NCBI GenBank assembly: GCA_009926625.1
Contig: RFON01000003.1
Location: 1 to 64,000, forward strand
DNA from: Planctomycetota bacterium
GTDB lineage: Bacteria > Planctomycetota > Phycisphaerae > Phycisphaerales > SM1A02
Length of the DNA: 64,000 nt
Reading direction: 5' to 3'
The notes beneath the pieces were generated by a model. It was not told the DNA's origin and did no database searches. It saw only the letters and a list, made by a program, of their open reading frames with translations. This document shows positions 55,077 through 62,821 of the stretch, in pieces. The stretch's first letter is position 1. Every line of letters starts with the position of its first letter. The translations under genes and the position numbers were made by a program.

Positions 55077-57749
55077 GTGAGCAGCGCGAACACCCCCTCT
55101 CCCGAACCGTCGTCCACGCTCGGACTGGTGATCGACAAGACCATCGACCGCGAACTCCATGAGTCGTACCTCGTCTACGCGATGAGCACGATCATGGACC
55201 GCGCACTGCCTGATGTGCGCGATGGACTGAAGCCTTCACAGCGGCGCATCCTCGTCGCGATGAACGACCTGAACCTGACGCCCGGGCGCAAGCAGATCAA
55301 GTGCGCGAAGATCTGCGGCGATACGAGCGGCAACTACCACCCGCACGGCGAGTCGGTGATCTACCCGACGCTGGTGAACCTCGGACAGGCGTGGAAGACC
55401 CGCGCCCTGCTCGTCGACAAGCAGGGCAACTTCGGTTCCATCGAAGGCGATCCCCCCGCCGCGATGCGTTACACCGAAGCACGCATGACTGGGGTTGCGG
55501 TGGCGATGCTGGAGGATCTCGACAAGGGCACGGTCGACTTCCGCCCGAACTACGACGACCGACTGATGGAGCCCATGGTGCTCCCCGGCAAGTTCCCCAA
55601 CCTGCTCGTGAACGGTTCTTCGGGAATCGCCGTCGGCATGGCGAGTTCGATGGCGCCGCACAATCTCACCGAGATTGCGAACGCCATCGCCGCAACGATC
55701 GACAATCCGGCGATCGGCCTCGAGGGGCTCATGTCGATCGTGCAAGGGCCGGACTTCCCGACGGGTGGAACGATCGTGGGGCGGCGCGGCATCATCGAGG
55801 CGTATGCCACGGGTCGCGGTCGCCTCACCGTGCGCGGCAAGGTTCGGCACGAGACGCGCGATGGCCGCGCGGTGCTGGTGATCGAGGAGATTCCCTACCA
55901 AGTCGTGCAGAGTGCGCTCATCGAGAAGATCGTCGAGGCCAAGAAGGAAGACCGCATCCCCGACATCGCTGATGTGCGCAACCACAGCGGCCGCGATGCG
56001 CAAACGCGCATCCTCGTCGTGCTGCGCAAGGGGGCGGATCCTGCAGTGGTGGAGCGGCAACTCTACGAGTTCACGCCGCTGCAGACCACCTACAGCATCA
56101 TGAACATCACGCTGGTGAACGGTCAGCCGCGCACGCTGCCCTTCACCAGCCTGATCGGGTGCTACATCGATCACCGACGCGATGTGCTTCGTCGTCGGAC
56201 GGAGTTCCTCCTTCGCCAAGCACGGCAGCAAGCGCACAAACTGGAGGGCTTGGTGTACGCGGTGTGCGACATTGATGCGGTGATCGCGATCATCCGCGGC
56301 TCGCGCACGCGGGAGGAGGCGATCGAAGCGCTGCTCGCACGGGCATTCCGCATCGCACCAGACCATCCGAATGCCCCGCTCGTGCCAGAGCGGATTGCCG
56401 AAGCATCGCGCCGCGGCGAAGGCGCGCGGCTGACGCGCGTGCAGGCCGAGGCGATCGGTGCGCTCCGCCTCATCCAACTCGTCGGACTCGAAATCGAGCG
56501 GCTGGCGCGGGAGTTCACCGAATTGCTCGCAGAAATCGACCGCCTCGAGGCGCTGCTGGCGGATGACCGACTGATCCTGCAGATCATCCGTGCCGATGTG
56601 CTGCAACTGGCGGAGCGTTTCGGTGACGCACGCCGCACCACGATCGAAGCGGGCGAAGCCGATGACTTCAATCTGGCTGAACTCATCCAAGAACACGATG
56701 TCGCCGTGACCGTGTCGCACGAGGGATTCGTGAAGCGCCTCCCCGTCGACACATTCCGGACGCAGGGGCGCGGCGGCGTGGGCATCCGCGGCTCCGACGC
56801 GAAGGACGGCGATTACATCGAACGCGTCTTCATCGCCAGCACGCATGACGACCTCCTGTGCTTCACGAACACGGGGCGCGTGTACCGCACGAAGGTCTGG
56901 CAGATTCCCGAAATGTCGCGGACGTCCAAGGGTCGCTCCGTGCAGAATGTGCTTGAACTCAAGGCGGGCGAGCGCGTGGTGGCGTACCTGCCGATCCGCG
57001 ACTTCGAGGCGCGCGAGGACTACCTCTTCTTCGCCACCGCGAATGGACGCGTCAAGCGTTCCTCCTTGAAGGACTACAGGAATGTCCACCGCACCGGGAT
57101 CATTGCGGTCCGGCTGAACGAAGGCGACCGCCTGGTGAATGTCGTCGAGACATCAGGGCAGGATCACATCCTGCTCGCCACCGCCGGCGGCATGGCCATT
57201 CGATTCGACGAGAACGATGCGCGCGTCATGGGGCGCGACACGGCCGGCGTGGGAGGCATCGACCTTGCCGAGGGCGACGAATTGGTCGGGCTCGTGCGCT
57301 GCGATGACACGGCGGAACTGTTCACATGCACGGAGCGCGGCTTTGGAAAGCGAACCTCCATGGCCGAATACCTCGTCCATCAGGACAACGGGCAGATGCG
57401 CGCCCAGTCACGCGGCGGCAAGGGGCGCATCGACATCAAGACCGACGAACGGAATGGCCGCGTGGTCGCGGTGCATCCGATCCACGAGGACGATGACCTG
57501 ATGTTCGTCTCGAAGGGCGGCATGGTGGTCCGCATCCGCGCCGCTGATGTGCGGCTCGTTGGTCGGAACACGCTTGGCGTTCGCGTGGTCAAGTTGCAGG
57601 AGGACGATGCACTCGTCGGTGCTGCGCGCTTTGACCGAGCCGATGAACCACCGCAGGATGCGGCTGCTGCACCATCTGCGGCACCGGCTGCGGACAATTC
57701 TTCGGCTGGTCCTTCGGCAGGAACTTCGGCTGGAACTTCCGAAGGCTGA
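55077..57749 (+). CDS. gyrA: DNA gyrase subunit A
   Basis: An 890-residue type IIA topoisomerase subunit. The breakage-reunion domain has YAMSTIMDRALPDVRDGLKP and the catalytic Tyr in AAMRYTEARM. The quinolone-region helix reads GNYHPHGESVIYPTL: Ser is kept at the E. coli 83 position, Pro stands at the 87 position, and Glu at 82. The C-terminal six-blade domain carries the GyrA box QSRGGKG, one substitution from QRRGGKG, which favours gyrase over topoisomerase IV. The Ser/Gly/Ala-rich tail is lineage-specific. GTG start; no gyrB nearby. Confidence 0.95.
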   Translation: MSSANTPSPEPSSTLGLVIDKTIDRELHESYLVYAMSTIMDRALPDVRDGLKPSQRRILVAMNDLNLTPGRKQIKCAKICGDTSGNYHPHGESVIYPTLVNLGQAWKTRALLVDKQGNFGSIEGDPPAAMRYTEARMTGVAVAMLEDLDKGTVDFRPNYDDRLMEPMVLPGKFPNLLVNGSSGIAVGMASSMAPHNLTEIANAIAATIDNPAIGLEGLMSIVQGPDFPTGGTIVGRRGIIEAYATGRGRLTVRGKVRHETRDGRAVLVIEEIPYQVVQSALIEKIVEAKKEDRIPDIADVRNHSGRDAQTRILVVLRKGADPAVVERQLYEFTPLQTTYSIMNITLVNGQPRTLPFTSLIGCYIDHRRDVLRRRTEFLLRQARQQAHKLEGLVYAVCDIDAVIAIIRGSRTREEAIEALLARAFRIAPDHPNAPLVPERIAEASRRGEGARLTRVQAEAIGALRLIQLVGLEIERLAREFTELLAEIDRLEALLADDRLILQIIRADVLQLAERFGDARRTTIEAGEADDFNLAELIQEHDVAVTVSHEGFVKRLPVDTFRTQGRGGVGIRGSDAKDGDYIERVFIASTHDDLLCFTNTGRVYRTKVWQIPEMSRTSKGRSVQNVLELKAGERVVAYLPIRDFEAREDYLFFATANGRVKRSSLKDYRNVHRTGIIAVRLNEGDRLVNVVETSGQDHILLATAGGMAIRFDENDARVMGRDTAGVGGIDLAEGDELVGLVRCDDTAELFTCTERGFGKRTSMAEYLVHQDNGQMRAQSRGGKGRIDIKTDERNGRVVAVHPIHEDDDLMFVSKGGMVVRIRAADVRLVGRNTLGVRVVKLQEDDALVGAARFDRADEPPQDAAAAPSAAPAADNSSAGPSAGTSAGTSEG

Positions 57750-57792
57750 CCGTCCGCGCGCGCAGCGGCTCGGTCCCGAAGTGGCGCGGTGG

Positions 57793-57798
57793 TAGCAT
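57793..57798 (+). promoter_or_regulatory. -10 element TAGCAT of the STAS gene
   Basis: TAGCAT ends 6 nt before ATG 57805, among the closest spacings in the window. It would produce a leaderless transcript for STAS-exbD-tonB. Confidence 0.4.
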
Positions 57799-57804
57799 CC
57801 CATC

Positions 57805-58143
57805 ATGGCATTGAACGAATGGTCTGATTCGATCTTGGTCGGGGAACTGACCGATGAGCCCGGGCTCGCCGACGACCTGCAACTGATCCTGCAACGGTCG
57901 GAGGGCAAGTCGAAGGACTTTCATGTCATCCTGGACTTTTCAAGCGTGTCCTATCTCAACTCCTCGAATCTCGCCCAAATCCTGCAGCTTCGGAAGGTGC
58001 TTGCGGCATCCAAGTCGACGCTTCACCTCTGCGGCGTGAAGGATGGCGTGTGGAGCATCCTGCTGATGACGGGACTCGATCGGCTCTTCAAGTTCACGGA
58101 TGACCTGCCGACGGCGCTTGCCGCCGCACAGACAGGCGCCTGA
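57805..58143 (+). CDS. STAS-domain protein (anti-sigma factor antagonist type)
   Basis: A 112-residue single STAS domain. The core FHVILDFSSVSYLNSSNLAQIL has the Asp followed by the Ser-Ser that is phosphorylated in SpoIIAA-like anti-sigma antagonists. LRKVLAASKSTLHLCGVKDGVWSILLMTGLDRLFKF (in part: LHLCGVKDGVWSIL) completes the fold. It might act in partner-switching with a kinase not seen here, or as a scaffold. It is followed 33 bp later by exbD, an unusual neighbour for a STAS protein. Confidence 0.8.
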   Translation: MALNEWSDSILVGELTDEPGLADDLQLILQRSEGKSKDFHVILDFSSVSYLNSSNLAQILQLRKVLAASKSTLHLCGVKDGVWSILLMTGLDRLFKFTDDLPTALAAAQTGA

Positions 58144-58176
58144 CCTCGCCACCTCCACCGCGGGATCGCCCCTCTC

Positions 58177-58677
58177 ATGCGCATCCGCCGAACAGCACAC
58201 GAACCGCGGATCGAACTGATCCCGCTGATCGATGTGATGATGTTCCTTCTGTCGTTCTTCATCTACTCGCAAGCGCTCGCCGTACGGGTCAGCGTGATTC
58301 CGATGGAACTGCGCAAGTTCCAGAGCGGGCAAGCCGCGAAGCCTGCGCCCGCGGCAACCATCTCGATCGCACTCGACGGCAAGATGTATTACAACCGCGT
58401 GCCGTGCGAGTTGGCGGAACTCGCGGGCCGCGTTGCTGAGTCGAAACAGGAAGATCCAAAGACGGTGATCTACATCGCGGTCGCCGATGGTCAGGGAACG
58501 ATCGACCGTGCACCCCTGATGCAGGCGGTCTGGGACAAGTTGCGCGGGTGCGGGCTTTCGGTCAACTTCGTCGGCAAGCCCGTTGAGACCGATGCAAATC
58601 CGCCGCGTTCTGCGCAGCCAGCCACGCAACCGGCGCCCGCGCCTTCCGTGCCGACGCCCACGGCACCTGCACCGTGA
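58177..58677 (+). CDS. exbD: ExbD/TolR family biopolymer transport protein
   Basis: A 166-residue protein with one N-terminal membrane helix, IELIPLIDVMMFLLSFFIY, in which the Asp of PLIDV is the conserved proton-pathway residue. The periplasmic domain (TISIALDGKMYYNRV, DPKTVIYIAVADGQGT, LMQAVWDKLRGCGLSVNFVG) is normal. A Pro/Ala tail follows. It would form the proton-driven motor with an ExbB/TolQ protein, but none is adjacent. The next gene, coupled by GTGA, is TonB-like, so this is an energy-transducing pair. Confidence 0.9.
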   Translation: MRIRRTAHEPRIELIPLIDVMMFLLSFFIYSQALAVRVSVIPMELRKFQSGQAAKPAPAATISIALDGKMYYNRVPCELAELAGRVAESKQEDPKTVIYIAVADGQGTIDRAPLMQAVWDKLRGCGLSVNFVGKPVETDANPPRSAQPATQPAPAPSVPTPTAPAP

Positions 58678-59993
58678 CGGAGGCTCGCCAGGAAAACGCG
58701 CCGCTTGTCTTCGGCTTCGTCATCGCCATTCTGCTGCACCTTCTTGTTGCGGTGCCCGCGCTGCAGGCTTCGTGGGGCGTGGGTGGCGCGAGTCCACTGA
58801 ACTCGTCGCTCGATGGTTCGAGCATGTCAGAGCAGAAGCTGCGCGAACGACTTGCCAAGGCATTGCAGGAGCAATTGGAACGCGCCGCGCAGGAGCAGCA
58901 GAACGAAGTCGTCCCTGGCATGGAGAAGGGCTCCGACGAGGGGATGACTTGGATCGGCTACGAGGAGTACCAACAGCATCTCGCTGCTCACGGCGAAACT
59001 GATCAGGCGGCGTTCACCGAAAAGGATGCGGGCGGTGGCGGTGCACCGCAGGCAGGCGAGCAGGCATCTGGCGCGCAGTCCACTCCTCCACAGCCCGAAC
59101 CGCAACCCCAAGCCGCACCCCAACCGCCGCAGCCCGTTGCGCAGCCGCAGGAGTTGCAGCCACAACCAGCGCAGCAGGCGCAACAACAACCGCCAGCGCA
59201 ACCAACGCAGCCGACGCCACCCGTGGAAGCCGTGTCGGCCGCGAGCCCGCGCCCGACGCCCCAACCATCCGACACCAAGGGCTTCGAACCGCAGCCCGCC
59301 GCCGACAATTTGCCGCCCACCGCGCCCGATGGAACGGATGCGATCCTGCCCCCCGCCGTGCGCCGCGACGACACGCAGACGAACCCATCCGCCGAATTGC
59401 CGCCGACAGCGCCGAAGCGCGAGGATGTCCTGCCAGAGCCCGTGCCTCGCGCGGAAACGCCGCCGGCTACCGCGCTGCCGCAATCGAGCGCTCCGCCCGC
59501 CACGCCACAACCGCCGCAAGCAGCTGCGCCGCAATCGCCGACGACGCCAGCACCTCAGACCCCGAGCCAGTCGCCCGCCACTTCGCCTGCGGTTGCGCCA
59601 GTTGCAGGACTGCCCGGCAGCGTTGGTCCGGGGCAGAGCCAAGGCGAACGCTCCGACCGCGAGTCGGATGCCACGAGCATTGCGGATGTCCCGCCATCAC
59701 TGTGGAAGAACGGCAAGCCGCTTGCCCGCAAGGGACTCGAGATCAAGACGAAGAAGCCCGCGCTGCCGATCCTCACACAGTTGACGACGCGGCCAGGCAA
59801 TCCCGTGTGCGAAATCCTCTTCGGGAAGGACGGCGTTCCCGTGTCGTGCAAGGTGCTGATGTCGAGCGGATATCCCGATGTGGACGGTCCCGTGCTCGAC
59901 GCGCTCTACCGCTGGCGCGCGAAGGGGTCGCAACTCGAAAAACTTGCGCCGGGAAAGACGCTCACTTTCCGCGTGCGATTCATCCTCAACTGA
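58674..59993 (+). CDS. tonB: TonB-like energy transducer with long Pro/Gln linker
   Basis: A 439-residue protein. One N-terminal membrane helix (LVFGFVIAILLHLLVAVPAL) carries the conserved His. A short helical stretch follows, then about 250 residues rich in Pro, Gln and Ala (about 115-330) that would span the periplasm. The last 65 residues (VCEILFGKDGVPVSCKVLMS, YPDVDGPVLDALYRWRA, TLTFRVRFIL) are a TonB C-terminal domain, with YPDVDGPVL near the usual YP motif. The linker is over twice the length of that of E. coli TonB. GTG start overlaps the exbD stop. It probably drives outer-membrane receptors. Confidence 0.85.
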   Translation: MTEARQENAPLVFGFVIAILLHLLVAVPALQASWGVGGASPLNSSLDGSSMSEQKLRERLAKALQEQLERAAQEQQNEVVPGMEKGSDEGMTWIGYEEYQQHLAAHGETDQAAFTEKDAGGGGAPQAGEQASGAQSTPPQPEPQPQAAPQPPQPVAQPQELQPQPAQQAQQQPPAQPTQPTPPVEAVSAASPRPTPQPSDTKGFEPQPAADNLPPTAPDGTDAILPPAVRRDDTQTNPSAELPPTAPKREDVLPEPVPRAETPPATALPQSSAPPATPQPPQAAAPQSPTTPAPQTPSQSPATSPAVAPVAGLPGSVGPGQSQGERSDRESDATSIADVPPSLWKNGKPLARKGLEIKTKKPALPILTQLTTRPGNPVCEILFGKDGVPVSCKVLMSSGYPDVDGPVLDALYRWRAKGSQLEKLAPGKTLTFRVRFILN

Positions 59994-60004
59994 TCCGCAG
60001 CTGT

Positions 60005-60793
60005 TCACCCCTGAAGGCGGCTTCGCCAGAGGCCAAGCGACGCATCGTCGGTCAGGTCGTACCACAGTGGCGTGACCGTCAGGCAGCGATCCATGAGTGC
60101 TTCGACATCGCTGCCCTCGGCGGTATGCACGAACTCCATGCCGCTTCCCGACGGCCAGTAGTAGGAACGACCATCGGGAGCTTCACGCCGCTCGTGTCGA
60201 TCGACACCCGCGGCGGTGTTCATGCGAACCACCTTGATCGGTGGCATCGGTGCATCGGGCGTCTCGGTGCGCGGGACATTGATGGACACGACTCGGTGCG
60301 CATCGAGCGGATGTTCAAGCACTCGGTCGATCGCCGCGCGCGCGATCTGCGCTGCGCGCCGCCATTCGATCCGAGAAAAGTCGCCGAGGTGCAGGCTCAC
60401 TGCAATCGCGGGCACGCCGAGGAAGGCAGCTTCGATCGCGGCAGCCACGGTGCCCGAGTAGATCACATTGATCCCGACATTCGCGCCGCCGTTCATGCCG
60501 CTGATGACGAGGTCGGGCGCCGTACCCGCGCCGAAGCGTTCCGGCCAGATCGTCCGTAGTCCGAGCTTCACGCAATCAGCGGGCGTTCCCTCCACCGCGA
60601 TGCCGCCGAAGGTGTCGTTCACTGAAACGCTGCGGGTCAAGAGCGGCTTGTGGAATGTGATGCCGTGACTCATGGCGGACTGTGCACCCGCCGGCGCGAC
60701 AGTGAAGACATCCCCGAGCGACGCGATCTCACGGTGCAGCGCCTCGATGCCCTGCGCCTCGATTCCATCGTCGTTGGTGAGGAGGATGCGCAT
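60005..60793 (-). CDS. surE: 5'/3'-nucleotidase SurE
   Basis: A 262-residue metal-dependent phosphatase that removes phosphate from nucleoside monophosphates and survival-related substrates. ILLTNDDGIEAQGIEAL holds the Asp-Asp metal site. VAPAGAQSAMSHGIT has the Ser/Asn metal ligands, VEGTPADCVKLGL and DLVISGMNGGANVGINVIYSGTVAAAIEA (in part: ISGMNGGANVG) are standard. A loop (RREAPDGRSYYWPSG) fits the family. TATGCT ends 9 nt before ATG 60793. The frame-shifted glycosyltransferase upstream would otherwise run into this gene. Confidence 0.95.
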   Translation of the reverse strand: MRILLTNDDGIEAQGIEALHREIASLGDVFTVAPAGAQSAMSHGITFHKPLLTRSVSVNDTFGGIAVEGTPADCVKLGLRTIWPERFGAGTAPDLVISGMNGGANVGINVIYSGTVAAAIEAAFLGVPAIAVSLHLGDFSRIEWRRAAQIARAAIDRVLEHPLDAHRVVSINVPRTETPDAPMPPIKVVRMNTAAGVDRHERREAPDGRSYYWPSGSGMEFVHTAEGSDVEALMDRCLTVTPLWYDLTDDASLGLWRSRLQG

Positions 60794-60802
60794 GGAATGG
60801 GG

Positions 60803-60808
60803 AGCATA
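60803..60808 (-). promoter_or_regulatory. -10 element TATGCT of surE
   Basis: On the minus strand TATGCT ends 9 nt before ATG 60793. It lies in the short gap left if the glycosyltransferase ends at 60858. Confidence 0.4.
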
Positions 60809-60857
60809 GGCAGGGAACGAAGCCGCTGCCGAGAGAGCGCGAGATGACTGCGTCGCG

Positions 60858-62088
60858 TCAGTCGCGCACGGGCGTCAGCACATACTCGCGCCCGCCCCAC
60901 CGCACTGGCTTGCCCGCGACGGAGATCGCGCGCAGCCTGCCACATGATGCCCGCCACTGCGATGGACCCATGTGCACAGGTCAGCGCGGCAATGCGTGGA
61001 ACGCCGATGAGCGCGAAGATGTGCATCAATGTCGACTGCTGAGCGAGCAGTGCGAATGCCCCGCAACCGATGCCCGCCCATCCAAGCGGCGCATCGCCAG
61101 AGCGCAGCGCCACGATGGCGCAGCCGATGCTGAGCAGCGCCGCGATGAACACCCCGGCGCCCGCGAGCGCGCATTCGGCGGCGTATCGGCGGAGCTTGTG
61201 CGGGCGTCGGCGCGCGGCCTCGATGAAGATTCGCCGCCAGCCGTGGCGAAACTGCCTGTAGGTCTCGTACATGCGCACATGCAGCATGTCGTCGGCAACG
61301 AAGAGTCCCGCGCGCAAGTGCGCAACTTGCACCGCTGCGCGGGCGAATGCGAGGTCTTCGAGCAGGTCATCCTTCACCGCCGCGTGACCGCCGATTGCGT
61401 CATATCCCTCGCGCGTGAACAGCATGAACTGCCCGTTGGCGAAGGGGCGCGGATGCGCCGCGTCGTTCGCCCGCGCGATCGGGAACAGCTTCATCAACTC
61501 CATCGCGGCGAGTGGTTGAACGGTCGCCTCGAAGAGGTGGCGGATGCTGACCCCGGGGAGCGCCGACAGCAGCGACAGTCCTCGATCCTCCAAGAGCGCC
61601 ACGGACGCGCGCACGAGCAGCGGATCGAAGAGCGTGTCGGCATCGGTGAACAGGAGGCGTTCACCCTTGGCCGCAGCCGCCCCCACCGCGGCAGCGTTGC
61701 ACTTGCCCGCCCAGTCCGCGGGGCAGGAATCATTCTCGATGATCCGAAGCGAAACGCCGCGGCGCACGGCATCGGGATGACGCAGCCACTCCCGCTCGAG
61801 AGCGGCGCGCGAGCCATCGGTGCAGCGATCAAGAACGAAGATCACCTCGAGCAGCGCGGGATACGACTGTGCCACAAGGCTCCGCAGCAGTTCGGGCGCA
61901 TGATGCTCCTCGTTGTGCGCGGGGATCACCACGGAAACCGATGGCCATGCGTCGAGTTGCAGGTCTATCCCGCTGCGCATCAGGGGGCGTCCACTGCCAT
62001 CGCGGTACACGCGCCAGCGCACGATCAGCCAGTATGTCCCTCCCGCGGCAGACATCGCAGCGAACAGCCAGACGGCAACCACGAGCAT
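60858..62088 (-). CDS. GT2 family glycosyltransferase (CrtQ/HpnB-like) with apparent frameshift
   Basis: A membrane glycosyltransferase of about 409 residues if repaired. An N-terminal helix is followed by the GT2 domain: PSVSVVIPAHNEEHHAPELL, EVIFVLDRCTDGS, SCPADWAGKCNAAAVGAAAA, LLFTDADTLFDPLLV, then DDLLEDLAFARA and three C-terminal helices. Near 60913-60915 the frame breaks. After DLRRG the assembled frame reads QAS and runs on to a stop at 60670 inside surE. One base fewer gives GKPVRWGGREYVLTPVRD and a stop at 60858, a typical ending of this family. Sequencing error or a real mutation are both possible. Substrate unknown; carotenoid or hopanoid glycosylation is a guess from similarity. 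Confidence 0.75.
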
Positions 62089-62095
62089 CGGTCAG

Positions 62096-62101
62096 AGGCT
62101 A
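62096..62101 (-). promoter_or_regulatory. -10 element TAGCCT of the GT2 gene
   Basis: On the minus strand TAGCCT ends 7 nt before ATG 62088. The divergent nnrE -10 lies 26 bp away. Confidence 0.35.
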
Positions 62102-62127
62102 CCCCCTGCCGCGATCCGATGGCGGAG

Positions 62128-62133
62128 TACGCT
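62128..62133 (+). promoter_or_regulatory. -10 element TACGCT of nnrE
   Basis: TACGCT ends 12 nt before ATG 62146. It lies downstream of an in-frame ATG near 62119, which favours 62146 as the true start. Confidence 0.4.
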
Positions 62134-62145
62134 TGGGGGTCCCCG

Positions 62146-62814
62146 ATGCAGACGCTTTCGCGAAGTCAAGCGGCGGAATACGACCGCCGGTGCAGTTCGC
62201 ACTGGGCGATCCCGTCGCTTGCGCTCATGGCGCATGCATCGGCGGAGTGCGCGCTCGCCGTGCTTCGCACGATGGATCCCCAAGCGCAGCGCGTTCTCGT
62301 GCTGTGTGGACCAGGCAACAACGGTGGTGACGGCTATGCGGTCGCGCGCGCGCTTCACTCGCATGGTGTCGCCGCGCGCGCATGTGCCGTCCTGCCACCT
62401 GCGACGGGGAGCGATGCAGCCCTCATGCACGAAGCGGCGCATCGCCTCGACCTGTTGCTGCCGTGGGCTGCATGCGATTCGTGGACATCGCATCCAGGCA
62501 GTGTGCTGATCGATGCGCTCCTCGGCACTGGGGTTTCCCGCGCACCCGCGGGCGAACTGCTCGCTGCGATCCGCTGGTTGAACGCGCGGCGCGCCGCCGG
62601 CGCCGAGGTCATCGCCATTGATGTGCCGAGCGGTCTTGATGCGGATTCAGGATCCCCCTTCGACGGTGGCGAAGCGGTCCATGCATCCCGCACGCTGACG
62701 ATGGTTGCCGCGAAAACAGGCTTTGCGGCAGCGTGCGCACGCAAGCACATTGGTGTCGTGGAGGTGCTTTCGATCGGCGGGCCACCGCTCGACCGCGTTC
62801 CCTCCGCATGGTGA
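62146..62814 (+). CDS. nnrE: NAD(P)H-hydrate epimerase (YjeF N-terminal domain)
   Basis: A 222-residue enzyme that epimerises the R form of hydrated NAD(P)H to the S form for repair. Signatures are LSRSQAAEYDRRC, VLCGPGNNGGDGYAVARAL, VLIDALLGTGVSRAPAGELLAAI (in part: IDALLGTGVSR) and AIDVPSGLDADSG. The C-terminal dehydratase (NnrD) domain fused to it in E. coli is absent, as in eukaryotic epimerases, so a separate NnrD is expected elsewhere. The next gene starts 7 bp after its stop. Confidence 0.9.
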   Translation: MQTLSRSQAAEYDRRCSSHWAIPSLALMAHASAECALAVLRTMDPQAQRVLVLCGPGNNGGDGYAVARALHSHGVAARACAVLPPATGSDAALMHEAAHRLDLLLPWAACDSWTSHPGSVLIDALLGTGVSRAPAGELLAAIRWLNARRAAGAEVIAIDVPSGLDADSGSPFDGGEAVHASRTLTMVAAKTGFAAACARKHIGVVEVLSIGGPPLDRVPSAW

Positions 62815-62821
62815 ATCGACA

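Noticed and set aside
60858-62088. Calling the GT2 enzyme HpnB because hpnCDE are in the window
   Set aside because: The motifs fit the wider CrtQ/HpnB group, but the gene is 53 kb from hpnCDE and no hopene cyclase is seen. Only the family is claimed.
60844-62145. In-frame extension upstream of nnrE
   Set aside because: It is antisense to the GT2 gene and low in family motifs. The NnrE fold begins at 62146.
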